The translations under genes were made by a program, and so were the position numbers. From positions 120,445,678 to 120,509,677 of the forward strand of contig NC_073307.1 in the NCBI RefSeq assembly GCF_027595985.1: a stretch of DNA of 64,000 nucleotides. Direction: 5' to 3'. The notes under the pieces were generated by a model, which saw only the letters and a program-made list of their open reading frames with translations, had not been told where the DNA came from and did no database searches. Within the stretch, counting starts at the first letter, position 1. Every line of letters begins with the position of its first letter. Shown here one piece after another: positions 54,453 to 64,000 of the stretch. Source of the DNA: Sorex araneus. Taxonomy: Eukaryota; Chordata; Mammalia; Eulipotyphla; Soricidae.

Positions 54453-55418
54453 AAATACACTCTTAGTTCCTGCAGTCCTGGCAGCCAGATAAGCAGAGGA
54501 AGGAAAATGACTATTTAGGTGGTCTGTCTGTGCACTGTGCTTTTATTCATTGGAGCAGTAGTTTGCTCCTCTAATTTTAAGTATATACTATGTTTTTTTT
54601 AAATTCTCCTTATTAAATTGAAAGAAAAAAGGATGAAGTCTAGACCCGCATGGTTTTTGCTGTTCATTAATGATGCAGGAGGGGTGACTGCAGGTCTCTG
54701 TGATTCCCAGGTTCTTCAATATTTTCAAGAATGAAAATACTGAGCAAGAAAGATGTTCAGACTCAGAGTTGGAGAGTAGAAAAGTTTATTGGAAAGTAGA
54801 AAGAAAGGAAAAGGGACTCCCCAGGTACAGAGATATTTCCAATACAGCAGAACTATGCAAAACTATCTCGACTTCAAAAATAACACTCCTGATTATGATC
54901 ATTGAAATGAGGCTACTAGTGTAGGAGAATTTCAACAAAGACAGAGAAAGTTGAAAGGTCATGGAGTTCACCCAGTGTGGATAGTCGGACAAAGATAAGT
55001 AAAGTGAAGAAACATGAGAAGTTTATTGGGATATGTGCCTTGGGCAGGCCCTACCAATCTCCAGAGAAGATGGGCAAGAGCTGCTGCCTGAAAGAGGCTC
55101 AGTAGGGTTTTTAAGGTGTCTTGGCAGGGGAAAGGAACAAAGGACTAGTGGGCTTGGTCTGTCATCCTGTTATCCACAGGGAATGGGTGTAAGGAAGCAT
55201 GCAATGGAGACTGGTGGCCACCAGGTGTCTTCTGCTCAGGGGCCAGGCTCATTTTTGATTCCGGGATCTATTTTATAAGCCAGCAGCCATTTGGTCATTT
55301 GGTCTCAAGCAAACCTTTACAAAAGTAAAAGAGAAAACTGAGAAAGGTCCAGACAGAAATCATAGAGCTAAAGAATACAGTAGTTGAACTGGAAAATACA
55401 CCAGAGGGACTCAATGGC
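54453..55418. other. intergenic; possible LTR remnants on the minus strand
   Basis: gaaaagtttattgg (near 54780) and gagaagtttattggg (near 55017) read as ccaataaactt on the minus strand, each followed by related gactccccaggtac / gccctaccaatctcc sequence. Two antisense polyadenylation-signal contexts of LTR type are possible; no coding remnant is visible. Confidence 0.25.
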
Positions 55419-55431
55419 GAATTTTATATGT

Positions 55432-56089
55432 ATCACTTCACCTGTATCACTTGTCGTCCAGTTGATCTTCGATTTGCTCGAGTGGGTGCCAGTAAACATC
55501 TCCACTTGTCCCTGTCGAGTGTTTGTGCAGCCCAATGATATCTGCTCACTCCAGGAACACAAAGAGCCTCAAATCGTTCACTTAGGGATTTGATGAAGAA
55601 ATCTGACCATCTAGTTGGTGGGCGGCCACACAGTCTTCTGACATCCTGTGGAATCCAGTTGGCAACAGCTCTAATCCAGTCTCTGAATCGCATTACATGA
55701 CTGGCCCATCTGATTTTTGATGCCTTGGCAAACGAGACAGCATCCTTGATTCTTGACTGTGGACAGAGGTCAGAACTCCGGATTCCTTCTCTCACTTGAG
55801 TGAGATGTGATATTCCTAGCATAGCTCTATCGATTCCTCTTTGGGATATCCGAATAGCATTCTCATCCTGTTTGCGTAGGGCCCAGGTCTCTGAGGCTTA
55901 TGTTAGTGCAGGAAAAATGGTGGAATCGAAAAGATGTGTCCGAAGTTGGAGTTTCTTCATCCTCTTAACCACTTGTTCGACGCTCTTGAAGGCATTCCAC
56001 GCTGCTCTCTTCCTCCTGCGCAGTTCTGGTGCCAAGTCGTTTCTCATGTTGAGTTCTTGACCCAGGTACACATAGCTGCTGCATTCGGA
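55432..56089 (-). mobile_element. RTE-clade LINE insertion, 5' truncated, frameshifted
   Basis: Exact 13-bp duplication GAATTTTATATGT at 55419-55431 and 56090-56102. On the minus strand it runs from SSYVYLGQELNMRNDLAPEL through LRTHLFDSTIFPALT, then, after a frame change near 55900, continues to LGISHLTQVREG, KIRWASHVMRFRD, RRLCGRPPTRWSDFF and the stop region. It ends gacgacaagtgatacaggtgaagtgata. Compared with the copy at 10996-12121 the reading frame is broken, so it is a dead copy. Confidence 0.95.
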
Positions 56090-56102
56090 GAATTTTATAT
56101 GT

Positions 56103-56399
56103 TTGTATAAAATATATATGTGTACACATGTATGTATATGCAAAATACACACACACATATACACTCCTGTCATTGCTTGGGGAAGCAGTCTGCAAATTAT
56201 GTCCTCTGTGCTTTTATTTATGGAAGTAATAGTTTGAATTTTAAAGTTGACTTAAACTCTCTGAGGCCTGTCCAAGCCATATATTTTAAAATGCATTAAG
56301 AGTATGAATAGTATTAAGAGTTCTGTGTGGCAGCATCTAGTAAGAGTTCCAGAAGGAGAAGAGAGAAAAAGAATTCTTATTTTTATAAATAATAGCTGA
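56103..56399. other. intergenic, nothing recognised
   Basis: TA/CA-rich stretch at 56105-56165, then unassigned DNA. Confidence 0.4.
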
Positions 56400-56740
56400 A
56401 AATCTCTTCAAGCTAATATACAAATTACATTGTACACAAAATGACAAAAATCAAAGATAAAGAGAATCTTAAAAACAGGAAGAGAAAAGAAAAAAATCGC
56501 ATGTAAGGGCACATCCATAAAACTATCAGCATATTTTCCCATACAAATTCTCTAGACCAGAAGGAATTTGCATTATATTTCTAGAACATTGAATAAAACA
56601 AAACTTAAATCACTTCAACAAAGCATACTCTTTTAAGTTAGTTTAGCAGTAACATTTGAAGGAGGAATAAAAGTTTTTCAGGCAAACAGCAGTAAAATTT
56701 ATTATTATTATTTAAGAATTTGTCACTGCTAAACAATACA
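56400..56740 (+). mobile_element. L1-derived fragment
   Basis: agagaatcttaaaaacaggaagagaaaag, gtaagggcacatccataaaactatcagc and ctctagaccagaagg-aatttgc match a segment common in old mammalian L1 elements. Confidence 0.6.
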
Positions 56741-56847
56741 CTGAAGTATCTATATTATAGGGAAAAAATAACCCAATTAGAAGAAAAAGGATACCTCAAA
56801 CACATTCATTGTGGGAGAGGATAATAAGAACAAGGTCTCTTAGCATA

Positions 56848-56866
56848 GCTTTCTTTCTTTCTTTTT

Positions 56867-56902
<36 letters not shown>

Positions 56903-56903
56903 T
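56848..56903. repeat. (TTTC)n tract
   Basis: About 56 bases of TTTC at the tail end of the composite element on its right; the other half of the same target tract may be the long one at 58651. Confidence 0.9.
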
Positions 56904-57360
56904 TTTAATTTTATTGAATCACCATGTGGAGGGTTACATAGTTCTCAGGATTATGTAAATTATACAATACTCAAACCCCCTTCCCTTCACCTGTGCCCCT
57001 ATTCCATCACCAACCACCCCAGTATACCTCGCGCCCCCCCCCCCCCCGCCCTTGTAATTGATAAGTTTCACTTCGTTTACGCTTTATCTTGGTTACATTC
57101 TATGTTTCAACACATAACTCGCTATTGTTGCTGGGATTTCAAGCAAGTCCCATTGTTTGTTACATAACTTTTCTATTTTTTTCCCCCCTCGTCCCGCGCT
57201 ACCGAGTTCACGCCTGTTTAGTATTCACCACGCTGCCTGACAAAGGAAAAAAAACCGGAAAAGATGGTTATTTCCTGTCATCAGCCGGCGTGGGGCTCTG
57301 GCTTAGTTGATAGTCTGGTAGAAAGTCTGCAGTTTCTGGAACCAAAAGTAGTGTGCTGGT

Positions 57361-57447
57361 CACACCTTCTCCAGATGGAACCCTGGCGCCACTGAGCAGC
57401 AACTAACACGGCTCCAGGATTCGGGACTGGGACAGATCCGAGCCGCG
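57361..57447. repeat. 87-bp direct repeat, copy 1
   Basis: Identical by eye to 57659-57745, start to start 298 bp. Begins cacaccttctccagatgg and ends gatccgagccgcg. Confidence 0.95.
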
Positions 57448-57658
57448 GGGGCCACTGGAGTGGGGCAGCGCCAGCCCAAAACTCCAAGTGGTCCCGGCCG
57501 CTGGAAGTCACGCCCTCGACCCACCCTCGGCGCCATCTTCATGCCACAATCCACAGAGAAGCGGCAGGCATTCTGGTGAGCAACGCGGCCTGGAAAATGC
57601 TCCGGACCCGAGTCGGGGCCAGCAACACCGGGGGGCCGGAAGGAGGAGGTGCCGCCAG

Positions 57659-57745
57659 CACACCTTCTCCAGATGGAACCCTGGCGCCACTGAGCAGCAA
57701 CTAACACGGCTCCAGGATTCGGGACTGGGACAGATCCGAGCCGCG
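57659..57745. repeat. 87-bp direct repeat, copy 2
   Basis: Second exact copy of the repeat starting at 57361; both lie in the GC-rich head of the inner composite element. Confidence 0.95.
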
Positions 57746-58649
57746 CGGCCGCGTTAGACCTTTTCTAACACCTGAGAACATACAATCTTTGAATGGAAAA
57801 CTAATTATCAAATGCCTCCTTATTAGGGTTATCTTTTTTGGGGATATAACTTCCACAACAATAGTGAGTTTTGTGTTGAAATATGGAACTTAATCAAGGT
57901 GAAGAGAAAATAAAGTGAGGTTCATCAGTTATACAGTTGGGGTGGAGGGCGGGGGGGTATACCGGGGATTTTGGTGGTGGAATATGGGCACTGGTGAAGG
58001 GATGGTGTTTGAATACGGTATAAATGAGACATAAACCTGAGAACTCTGTAACTTTCCACATGGTGATAAAATTTTAAAAAAATAAAAAAAAAAGTGAAAA
58101 AAAAAAAAAAGTAGTGTGCTGGTATCCGCCCCGACTCGAGATTCCACCAGCGTCCCGCTGTTCCATGTACATAATACTTTATTTCCTTGTATCCCATTCC
58201 CATGCCACCAGGTCCGTGTCAACTTAATGGACATCATACTATGGTTAACACCACGCCGCGTTTCTTCCTGAGAAAGAAGGATATTTCTTCTCAGCTGGCG
58301 TTGGGATATGGCTTAGTTCAATTTAGAGAGATGGCTACCATTTTGGTTGCCTTCAATATTTCAACAAAAAACTTACTATTCTTGTTAGGGTTTCCCACCA
58401 AAGTCTGACCCGTTAAAAGGGAACCATTTCATATTGCTGATGATTAGATGACATTAGGTTTTGGGTTTCTGTATAAAGTCCAGGGAAAAGTCTGCCTGAA
58501 ATTCTATCGCTACAATCTTTTACCCTTTTATGGTGCTCATAAGATGGGAAAACCTAGAGAAATACCGGGCCCCCGCACGGGCAGAAGTGGAAAAGCTCCC
58601 TTGTCCTCCTCAGTCATACTGGAGCGGCGGGCGCGGCGAAGTGGGCTGG

Positions 58650-58968
<319 letters not shown>

Positions 58969-58988
58969 AAAAAATATATATAGAAGTA

Positions 58989-59420
58989 TGAGAATGCTAT
59001 TTGGTCTCCCAAAGAGGAATCGAAAGAGCTATGCTTGGAATATCATGTTTCACTCAAGTGAGAGAAGGAATACAGAGTTCCGAACTCCATTGATGATCAA
59101 GAATCAGGGACACTGTCTCATTTGCCAAGGCATCGAAAATCAGATGGGTCGGACACGTAATGTGATTTAGAGACGAATACTGGACTAGAGCTGTTACCAA
59201 CTAGATTCCACGGGACGTCAAAGGAACGTGTGGTCGCCCACCTATGAGATGGTCAGACTTCTTTGTCAAAACCCTGAATTCATGGTTTGAGGTTCTTCTT
59301 GTTCCTGGAGCGAGCAGATGCCATTGGGCTACTCTAGCATGTGACAGGGACGAATGGAGACGTAACTGGTGACTGCTCAAGCAAATTGATGAACAACGAG
59401 ATGACAAGCGATACAAGTGA
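58989..59420 (+). mobile_element. RTE-clade LINE insertion, 5' truncated
   Basis: Last 430 bp of the RTE: caaagaggaatcgaaagagctatgcttgg, aaaatcagatgggtcggacacgtaatg, ggacgtcaaaggaacgtgtggtcgcccacc and the end gatgacaagcgatacaagtga. tatagaagta (58979-58988) and tatagtagta (59421-59430) form an imperfect target-site duplication. Stops interrupt the frame (e.g. tgatttag near 59160). Confidence 0.92.
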
Positions 59421-59430
59421 TATAGTAGTA

Positions 59431-60003
59431 AGTCTGACAGATGTGAACTGATAACTTGTGGTTCTTAAGTGTATTTCCGTGATGATTGGCAATGTTAAGA
59501 AACTTTTAAAAGTAAATATTGGCTATCTGTATATCTTTTTAGAAAACTGTTTCCCTGACATTTTTAAAAAACAGATTAAAATATTGAGCTATGTGAGAAT
59601 AAAACATATTTTGTTATATTTTGGATGTTAACCCCTTATAAAATAAATGATTTGTAAATATTTTGTCCCATCTGTAGGTTGCATTTTTATTTTATTCATG
59701 GGTTCTCTTTTTCCAAAGAACATAGTTTATTGTTAACATCTATTAATGACAGCTAGGATGAATAAAGATAGGACCTTGATGATTAATGATAATATTGGAC
59801 ATTAATGTAGAGAGCATTATCTGAATGATCTCTACTTCTCTGGAGATATTCCAAGATGAAATTCTCCAAACTAAGAATTTTAATCTGATCATTTGACAAA
59901 ATTTGAATTAAGATGTCATGAGTTATTTTTCATTGTAAAGTGCTGCTTCTATTTCACTAAAAATAGCATAGTACGTTCAGTAAGAGCACACATTTATTAT
60001 CTC
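59431..60003. other. AT-rich intergenic, nothing firmly recognised
   Basis: 59600-59720 (aaccccttataaaataaatg ... ttttgtcccatctgtaggttgc) resembles an inverted old L1 ORF2 segment; the rest is unassigned. Confidence 0.4.
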
Positions 60004-60017
60004 TGAAGCTCAGAAAA

Positions 60018-60613
60018 AAATTTTATTTTTTATTTTTATTTATGTATTAAAATTTTTTTATTAGTGAATCACCATGAGGGTACAGTTACAGATTACATAT
60101 TTTCGTGCTTGTGTTTCAGTCATACAATGCTTGAGTACCCATCCCTCCACCAGTGCTCATTGTCCATCACTGATGATCACAGTATCCCTCCCACTCCCCT
60201 ATCCCATCCCCCTCCACCCCACTCTGCCTCTGTGGCAGGGCATTCCCTTTTGTTCTCTCTCTCCTTTTGGGTGTTGTAGTTTGCAATAGAGGTATTGAGT
60301 GGCCATCGTGTTCAATCTATAGTCTACTTTCAGCATGCATCTACCACCCCAAGCGGGTCCTCCAACCACACTTTACTTGGCGTTCCCTTCTCTCTCTGAG
60401 CTGCCTTTTCCCCCAGCATGTGAGGCCGGCTTCCAAGCCATGGAGCAAACCTCCTGGTACCTATTTCTACTATTCTTGGGTGTTAGTCTCCCATTCTGTT
60501 ATTTTATATTTCACAGATGAGTGCAATATTTCTATGTCTGTCTCTCTCTTTCTGACTCATTTCACTTAGCATGATACTTTCCATGTTGATCCACTTATAT
60601 GCAAAATTCATGA
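60018..60613 (-). mobile_element. L1 3'-end insertion with target-site duplication
   Basis: TGAAGCTCAGAAAA flanks it at 60004-60017 and 60614-60627. Minus-strand ORF2 end plus 3' UTR, ending (plus strand) ttattagtgaatcaccatgag at the left. Confidence 0.94.
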
Positions 60614-60689
60614 TGAAGCTCAGAAAATTTTTGAAGTATAAAATGCATCTGACCCTACATAGTGTAGGGGAACCAATCAAGGTCAGAAA

Positions 60690-61100
60690 CTTGTCCAAAC
60701 AGTAGATAGATACAAGGGCCAGAAGGATTGCCCCATAGCGGGAAGCCTGCTTCATGAGCAGAGGGGAGAATGCAGATGCAATAGAGAAGAGATCACTTAG
60801 AAAACAGTGCCTGGAGGAATCAGTCAGGATGGGAGATGTGTGCTGAAAGTAGATAATGGACCAAACATGATGACCTCTCAGTGTCTGTGTTGCAAGCCAT
60901 AATGCCAAAAAGTAGAGAGAGAGTATGGGGAATATTGTCTGCCATGGAGGCAGGGGGAGGGTGGGAATGGGGGGGTATACCCAGTATATTGGTGGTGGTG
61001 AATGTGCACTGGTGGAGGGATGGGTGTTTGATCATTGTGAGATTGTAACCCAAACATGAAAGCTTGTAACTATCTCATGGTGGTTCAATAAAATTTTTAA
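60690..61100 (+). mobile_element. L1 3'-UTR
   Basis: Same subfamily as 8226-8742, from agatacaagggccagaaggattgcccc to ggttcaataaaatttttaaaaaa, with a G-rich tract near 60950-60980. It lies 70 bp from an oppositely oriented L1, forming an inverted pair. Confidence 0.9.
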
Positions 61101-62049
61101 AAAATGCATATCACCCTCAGTGAAAGTACTGGCACTATTACTGAGATCTTTAGAAGGGATGAGGTGGGGTACCTTGAGTTCTAGAATTTGAGGCATATTC
61201 TTCCAACTAGGGTGAATATGTACTTACTATTACTTTCAATAGACCTATAGTGACTCTGGGTTAGTTACAGAGTATGTTTTTCTGGGGGAGCAGGAGTTAA
61301 AGAAGTGATGATATCTTGTGTGGAGCTGTTGTATTAGTAAAAATTTATAGAGGAGAAAGAATGTTGGACTATTTGGCCTTTTGCACACTGAGTTCTCCAG
61401 AGAAAGTGAAGGCTGGAGAGGTCTTCCTGTACTGCTATGGAGCTAATGTCTGGTTGTGAGACAAGTAAGGTCCTTTCCCACTTGTGTTATTTGCTATGAT
61501 GCTTAAACATCAACTGCTCCAGAAGGGGGAGCTGAGAGAATAAGTATGAACATGCAAGAAGAGGTCCTGATTATGAACGTGGTACCTGTTTTTCATTTTA
61601 AATAAACAGAATCTCACCAACCTGGGTGAACTGATCATTTAAATTTTCTTTTAAAGGAATGCATTTTGGAACCACTGGCAAATATTGAAACTATGAATAT
61701 TTTTATATTGTGTCAAATACACATTTTAGGTCTTTTGATAACTTTTGATATTTGAATTCTAGCATTTAAAAATGCCTCATTCCCCCTTATTGCCACTCTT
61801 ATTCCCTCACTTTTGGCATCATCTTCCAAAACTCCATCCATGTCTAATATGATAATGCATCATGTATATAGTCTCTTGGAACCACCATGGGACTTGAAAA
61901 TTCTTCTAAGAAAATGTGCCGCAAATTTCATGAATCAATTAAAGCTAACACAAAAGTGTAACCCCTACATGTCTAATATTTTCTAAATATTTAAATGCCT
62001 TTGTTAACTATAATCTTGAGTTTGAATTTCTTTACCTTCTTTTCATCTC
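61101..62049. other. intergenic, nothing recognised
   Basis: No gene or clear repeat in this stretch. Confidence 0.4.
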
Positions 62050-62765
62050 CTCAATTAAAAACATTTTTGTGATTTGCAGTTGGCACACGGATACATGAAA
62101 AATGCCCACTGCTATTTTTTATTAGACAAATATAATCAAAACCACAACATGATATAAATTCCAAACCATGATAATGGTCTATTTAAAAATATTTGAAACA
62201 AGTGTTTGTGAGGGTGTTGTGATAAAGGAGTTCTGACCTATTGTTGCTTGGATTGGAAATTGCTGCGGTCCCATGAAAAATGATATGGAGACTCCTTAAT
62301 AAAATAAAAATGGAAATGTCACATAATCCAATAATTCTGTTCCTGGGCATACACCCAAACTACATTAAAATATTAATTCATAACCTATATTTATAGCAGC
62401 ATTATTCACAATGGACTAAACATGAGTCAGTGAAGAAGATATGGTATATATAATCACTGGAAAAGAACTTAGACATTAAATAGAACAAAATTGTCCCTTT
62501 GGGAACAAAAATGGATGGATCCTGGGGTGATTATGCCTATGTACACATGGAATGAATGGCAAATAGATGGTTTCTCTTGTATATGGAATATAAATTACTA
62601 AATCAATTAAACTGTTTAGAAACAAAGCTAACTCTTAGTCTGTGGGTTATAAGCAGCAAGGGAGGAGTGGGAGGGAGGAATGTCCAGATAAGTCTCGTTG
62701 GTGATGAGATGAGACTGGAACTTTGGTATTGGTAGTGGTGATAGGCAGATAAAAGTAAACCCTTG
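62050..62765 (+). mobile_element. old L1 3' end
   Basis: aataatcaaaaccacaacatgatat, tgaaaaatgatatggagactcc, ttctgttcctgggcatacaccc, tagcagcattattcacaatgg in ORF2 order; diverged and frameshifted. Confidence 0.8.
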
Positions 62766-62767
62766 AG

Positions 62768-63635
62768 GACTCATTCATTGTTGGTGTGAATGCTGACAGG
62801 TCCAGTTTTTTTTTTGAAAAACAATATGGACATTCCTCAAAAAATTAGAACTTGAGCACTCATATGACCCAGCAATAACTTCTAGGAATATATCCCGGAG
62901 ATGCAAAAAAGTATAGTAGAGATGACATCTACACCTGTATGTTCATTGCAGCACTGTTTGAAATAGCCAGAATCTGGAAAAAACCTGAGTGCCCGAGAAC
63001 AGATGACTGGTTAAAGAAACTTGGTATATCTACACAACGGAATACTATGCAGCTGTTAGAAATGACAAAATCATGAAATTTGCATATAAGTGGGTCAACA
63101 TGGAGAGTTTCATGTTAAGTGAAATGAGTCATAAAGAGAGGGACAGACATAGAATGACTGCACTCACTTGTGGAATATAAAATAACATGATATGAGATTA
63201 ACACCTAAGGACAGTAGAGATAAGGGTCAGGAGGATTACACCATGGCTTGGAAGCCAGCCTGCTGGGGCGGGGGAGGGGGCGGGGGGGAGAAGGCAAGTG
63301 AGTTGGAGAAGGGGCTATTAAGTAAATGATGGTTGAAGGGATAGTTTGGGATGGGAGATATGTGCTTAAAGGGGTAAAGGAACAAACAACATGGCCTCTC
63401 TATACCTGTATTGCAAACTATAACACCCAAAAGGAGAGAGAGTAAGAGGTAATGTACCTGCCACAGAGGCAGGGGGTAGGAAGAGGTGGGGGTGGCAGGA
63501 GAGATACTGGGAACATTGATGTTGGAGAATGGGCACTGGTGGAGGAATGGGTGCTCAATCATTGTATGACTGAAATATAATTATGAGTTTGTAAGTCTGT
63601 AACTGTATCATATGGCGATTCAATAAAAAAAACCC
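62768..63635 (+). mobile_element. L1 3' end (ORF2 C-terminus and 3' UTR)
   Basis: Better preserved than the copy before it: gacccagcaataacttctaggaatatatcccgg, gaatctggaaaaaacctgagtgcccg, aatactatgcagctgttag, then a strongly G-rich UTR (ggggcgggggagggggcggggggg at 63264-63290) and tggcgattcaataaaaaaaac. Confidence 0.92.
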
Positions 63636-63714
63636 TTGAAATTTCATAATATTACAAAGAAATGAGAGATCAGTAAAAAAACACTTGTCTTAAGTTTACC
63701 TACATAATAGTATT

Positions 63715-63957
63715 GGACTGGAGCAATAGCACAGCGGGTAGGGCGTTTGCCTTGCACATGGCCGACCCGGGTTCGATTCCTCCATCCCTCTCGGAGAGCC
63801 CAGCAAGCTACCGAGAGTATCCCGCCCTCACAGCAGATCCTGGCAAGCTCCCCGTGGTGTATTCGATATGCCAAAAATAGTAAGAACAAGTCTATGATGG
63901 AGACGTTACTGGTGCCTGTTTGAGCAAATTGATGAACAATGGGATGACAGTGCAGTG
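63715..63957 (+). mobile_element. SINE with SOR-type head and RTE-type tail, full length
   Basis: Exact 15-bp duplication CTACATAATAGTATT at 63700-63714 and 63958-63972. Head with intact A and B boxes (tagcacagcgggtagggcg, ggttcgattcc), body with ctctcggagagc...ctaccgagag hairpin and the doubled caagct motif, tail gagacgttactggtgcctgtttgagcaaattgatgaacaatgggatgacagtg. No A tail. It is the cleanest full-length member in the window. Confidence 0.97.
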
Positions 63958-64000
63958 CTACATAATAGTATTATTAGAAGATTAAGTGATAATAAAAATA

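Larger units (their letters stand above)
57361..58106 (+). mobile_element. composite element (inner): GC-rich head, L1 3'-UTR, with target-site duplication
   Basis: AAAAGTAGTGTGCTGGT flanks it at 57344-57360 and 58107-58123. The head (57361-57760) is GC-rich, carries gcgccatctt (YY1-like) near 57528 and an exact 87-bp internal direct repeat. The 3' half is L1 3' UTR with a G-rich tract near 57945 and ends cacatggtgataaaattttaaaaaaataaa. It has no long ORF and no ORF1 or ORF2 homology. Confidence 0.8.
56905..58648 (-). mobile_element. composite element (outer): GC-rich head, L1 3'-UTR; interrupted
   Basis: On the minus strand it begins in a GC-rich head near 58640 (gccgcgcccgccgctcc ... cgtgcgggggcccggtatttctctagg), shares ggactttatacagaaacccaaaacc with L1 3' UTRs, breaks at 58107-58123, and continues 57360 to 56905 to gtgattcaataaaattaaaaaag. 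The interruption is a second element of the same type in opposite orientation. Part of its UTR (gttgaaatattgaa...) is present twice, so it may itself be compound. TTTC tracts lie at both ends. Confidence 0.65.

Noticed and set aside
63715-63790. tRNA gene candidates at SINE heads with A- and B-box motifs
   Set aside because: Heads are tRNA-derived but continue into SINE body sequence, lack a mature tRNA 3' half and occur in dozens of copies.

Overview
This window is vertebrate, mammalian nuclear DNA, most probably from a shrew (Soricidae, likely Sorex). The main evidence is dozens of copies of one tRNA-derived SINE that I recognise as the shrew SOR element: a pol III A/B-box head, the motif GGTTCGATTCC, and an end reading GTGTGACCCAAAAAGCAAAA. 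The rest is mammalian L1 3' ends, an RTE-clade LINE of the RTE1_Sar type, microsatellites, and two intact single-exon GPCR genes. All coordinates and alignments were made by eye.

Layout. 1-10.9 kb is intergenic: SOR copies of different ages, L1 3'-UTR pieces, and an LTR-like promoter segment at 4.56-5.15 kb. 11.0-12.1 kb holds a 5'-truncated RTE insertion with an open reverse transcriptase frame and a 12-bp target-site duplication. 12.1-22.8 kb is more repeats, including two families seen as spaced pairs. 23.0-45.5 kb is a MAS-related GPCR (MRGPRX-like) cluster, all on the minus strand: an intact 323-residue receptor (23027-23998), a fragment keeping only the first 50 codons (33562-33711), and an intact 321-residue receptor (44083-45048). 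The three share an upstream splice acceptor and recognisable upstream flanks at roughly 10-11 kb spacing, so the cluster arose by tandem duplication. Its flanks have been filled with L1, SOR and RTE-derived insertions. 45.5-64 kb has no recognised gene; it holds nested L1/SINE insertions, two more RTE copies, a 318-bp TTTC/TTCC tract, and a composite element with a GC-rich head joined to an L1 3' UTR.

How the parts work together. The two receptors are probably sensory-neuron or mast-cell receptors for basic ligands. The first keeps the acidic pair and extracellular disulfide known from MRGPRX2. The second has lost them, and its C-terminus and stop codon now lie in a SOR SINE. The mobile fraction shows two LINE systems at work. 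L1 mobilises A-tailed SOR copies. RTE, which I recall being reported as horizontally shared between the common shrew and parasitic nematodes, appears to mobilise a second SINE that has the same SOR-type head but a tail copied from the RTE 3' end. That head-sharing, tail-switching SINE pair is the most interesting system in the window. Second is the GC-rich-head plus L1-3'-UTR composite, which looks like a non-autonomous L1 derivative.
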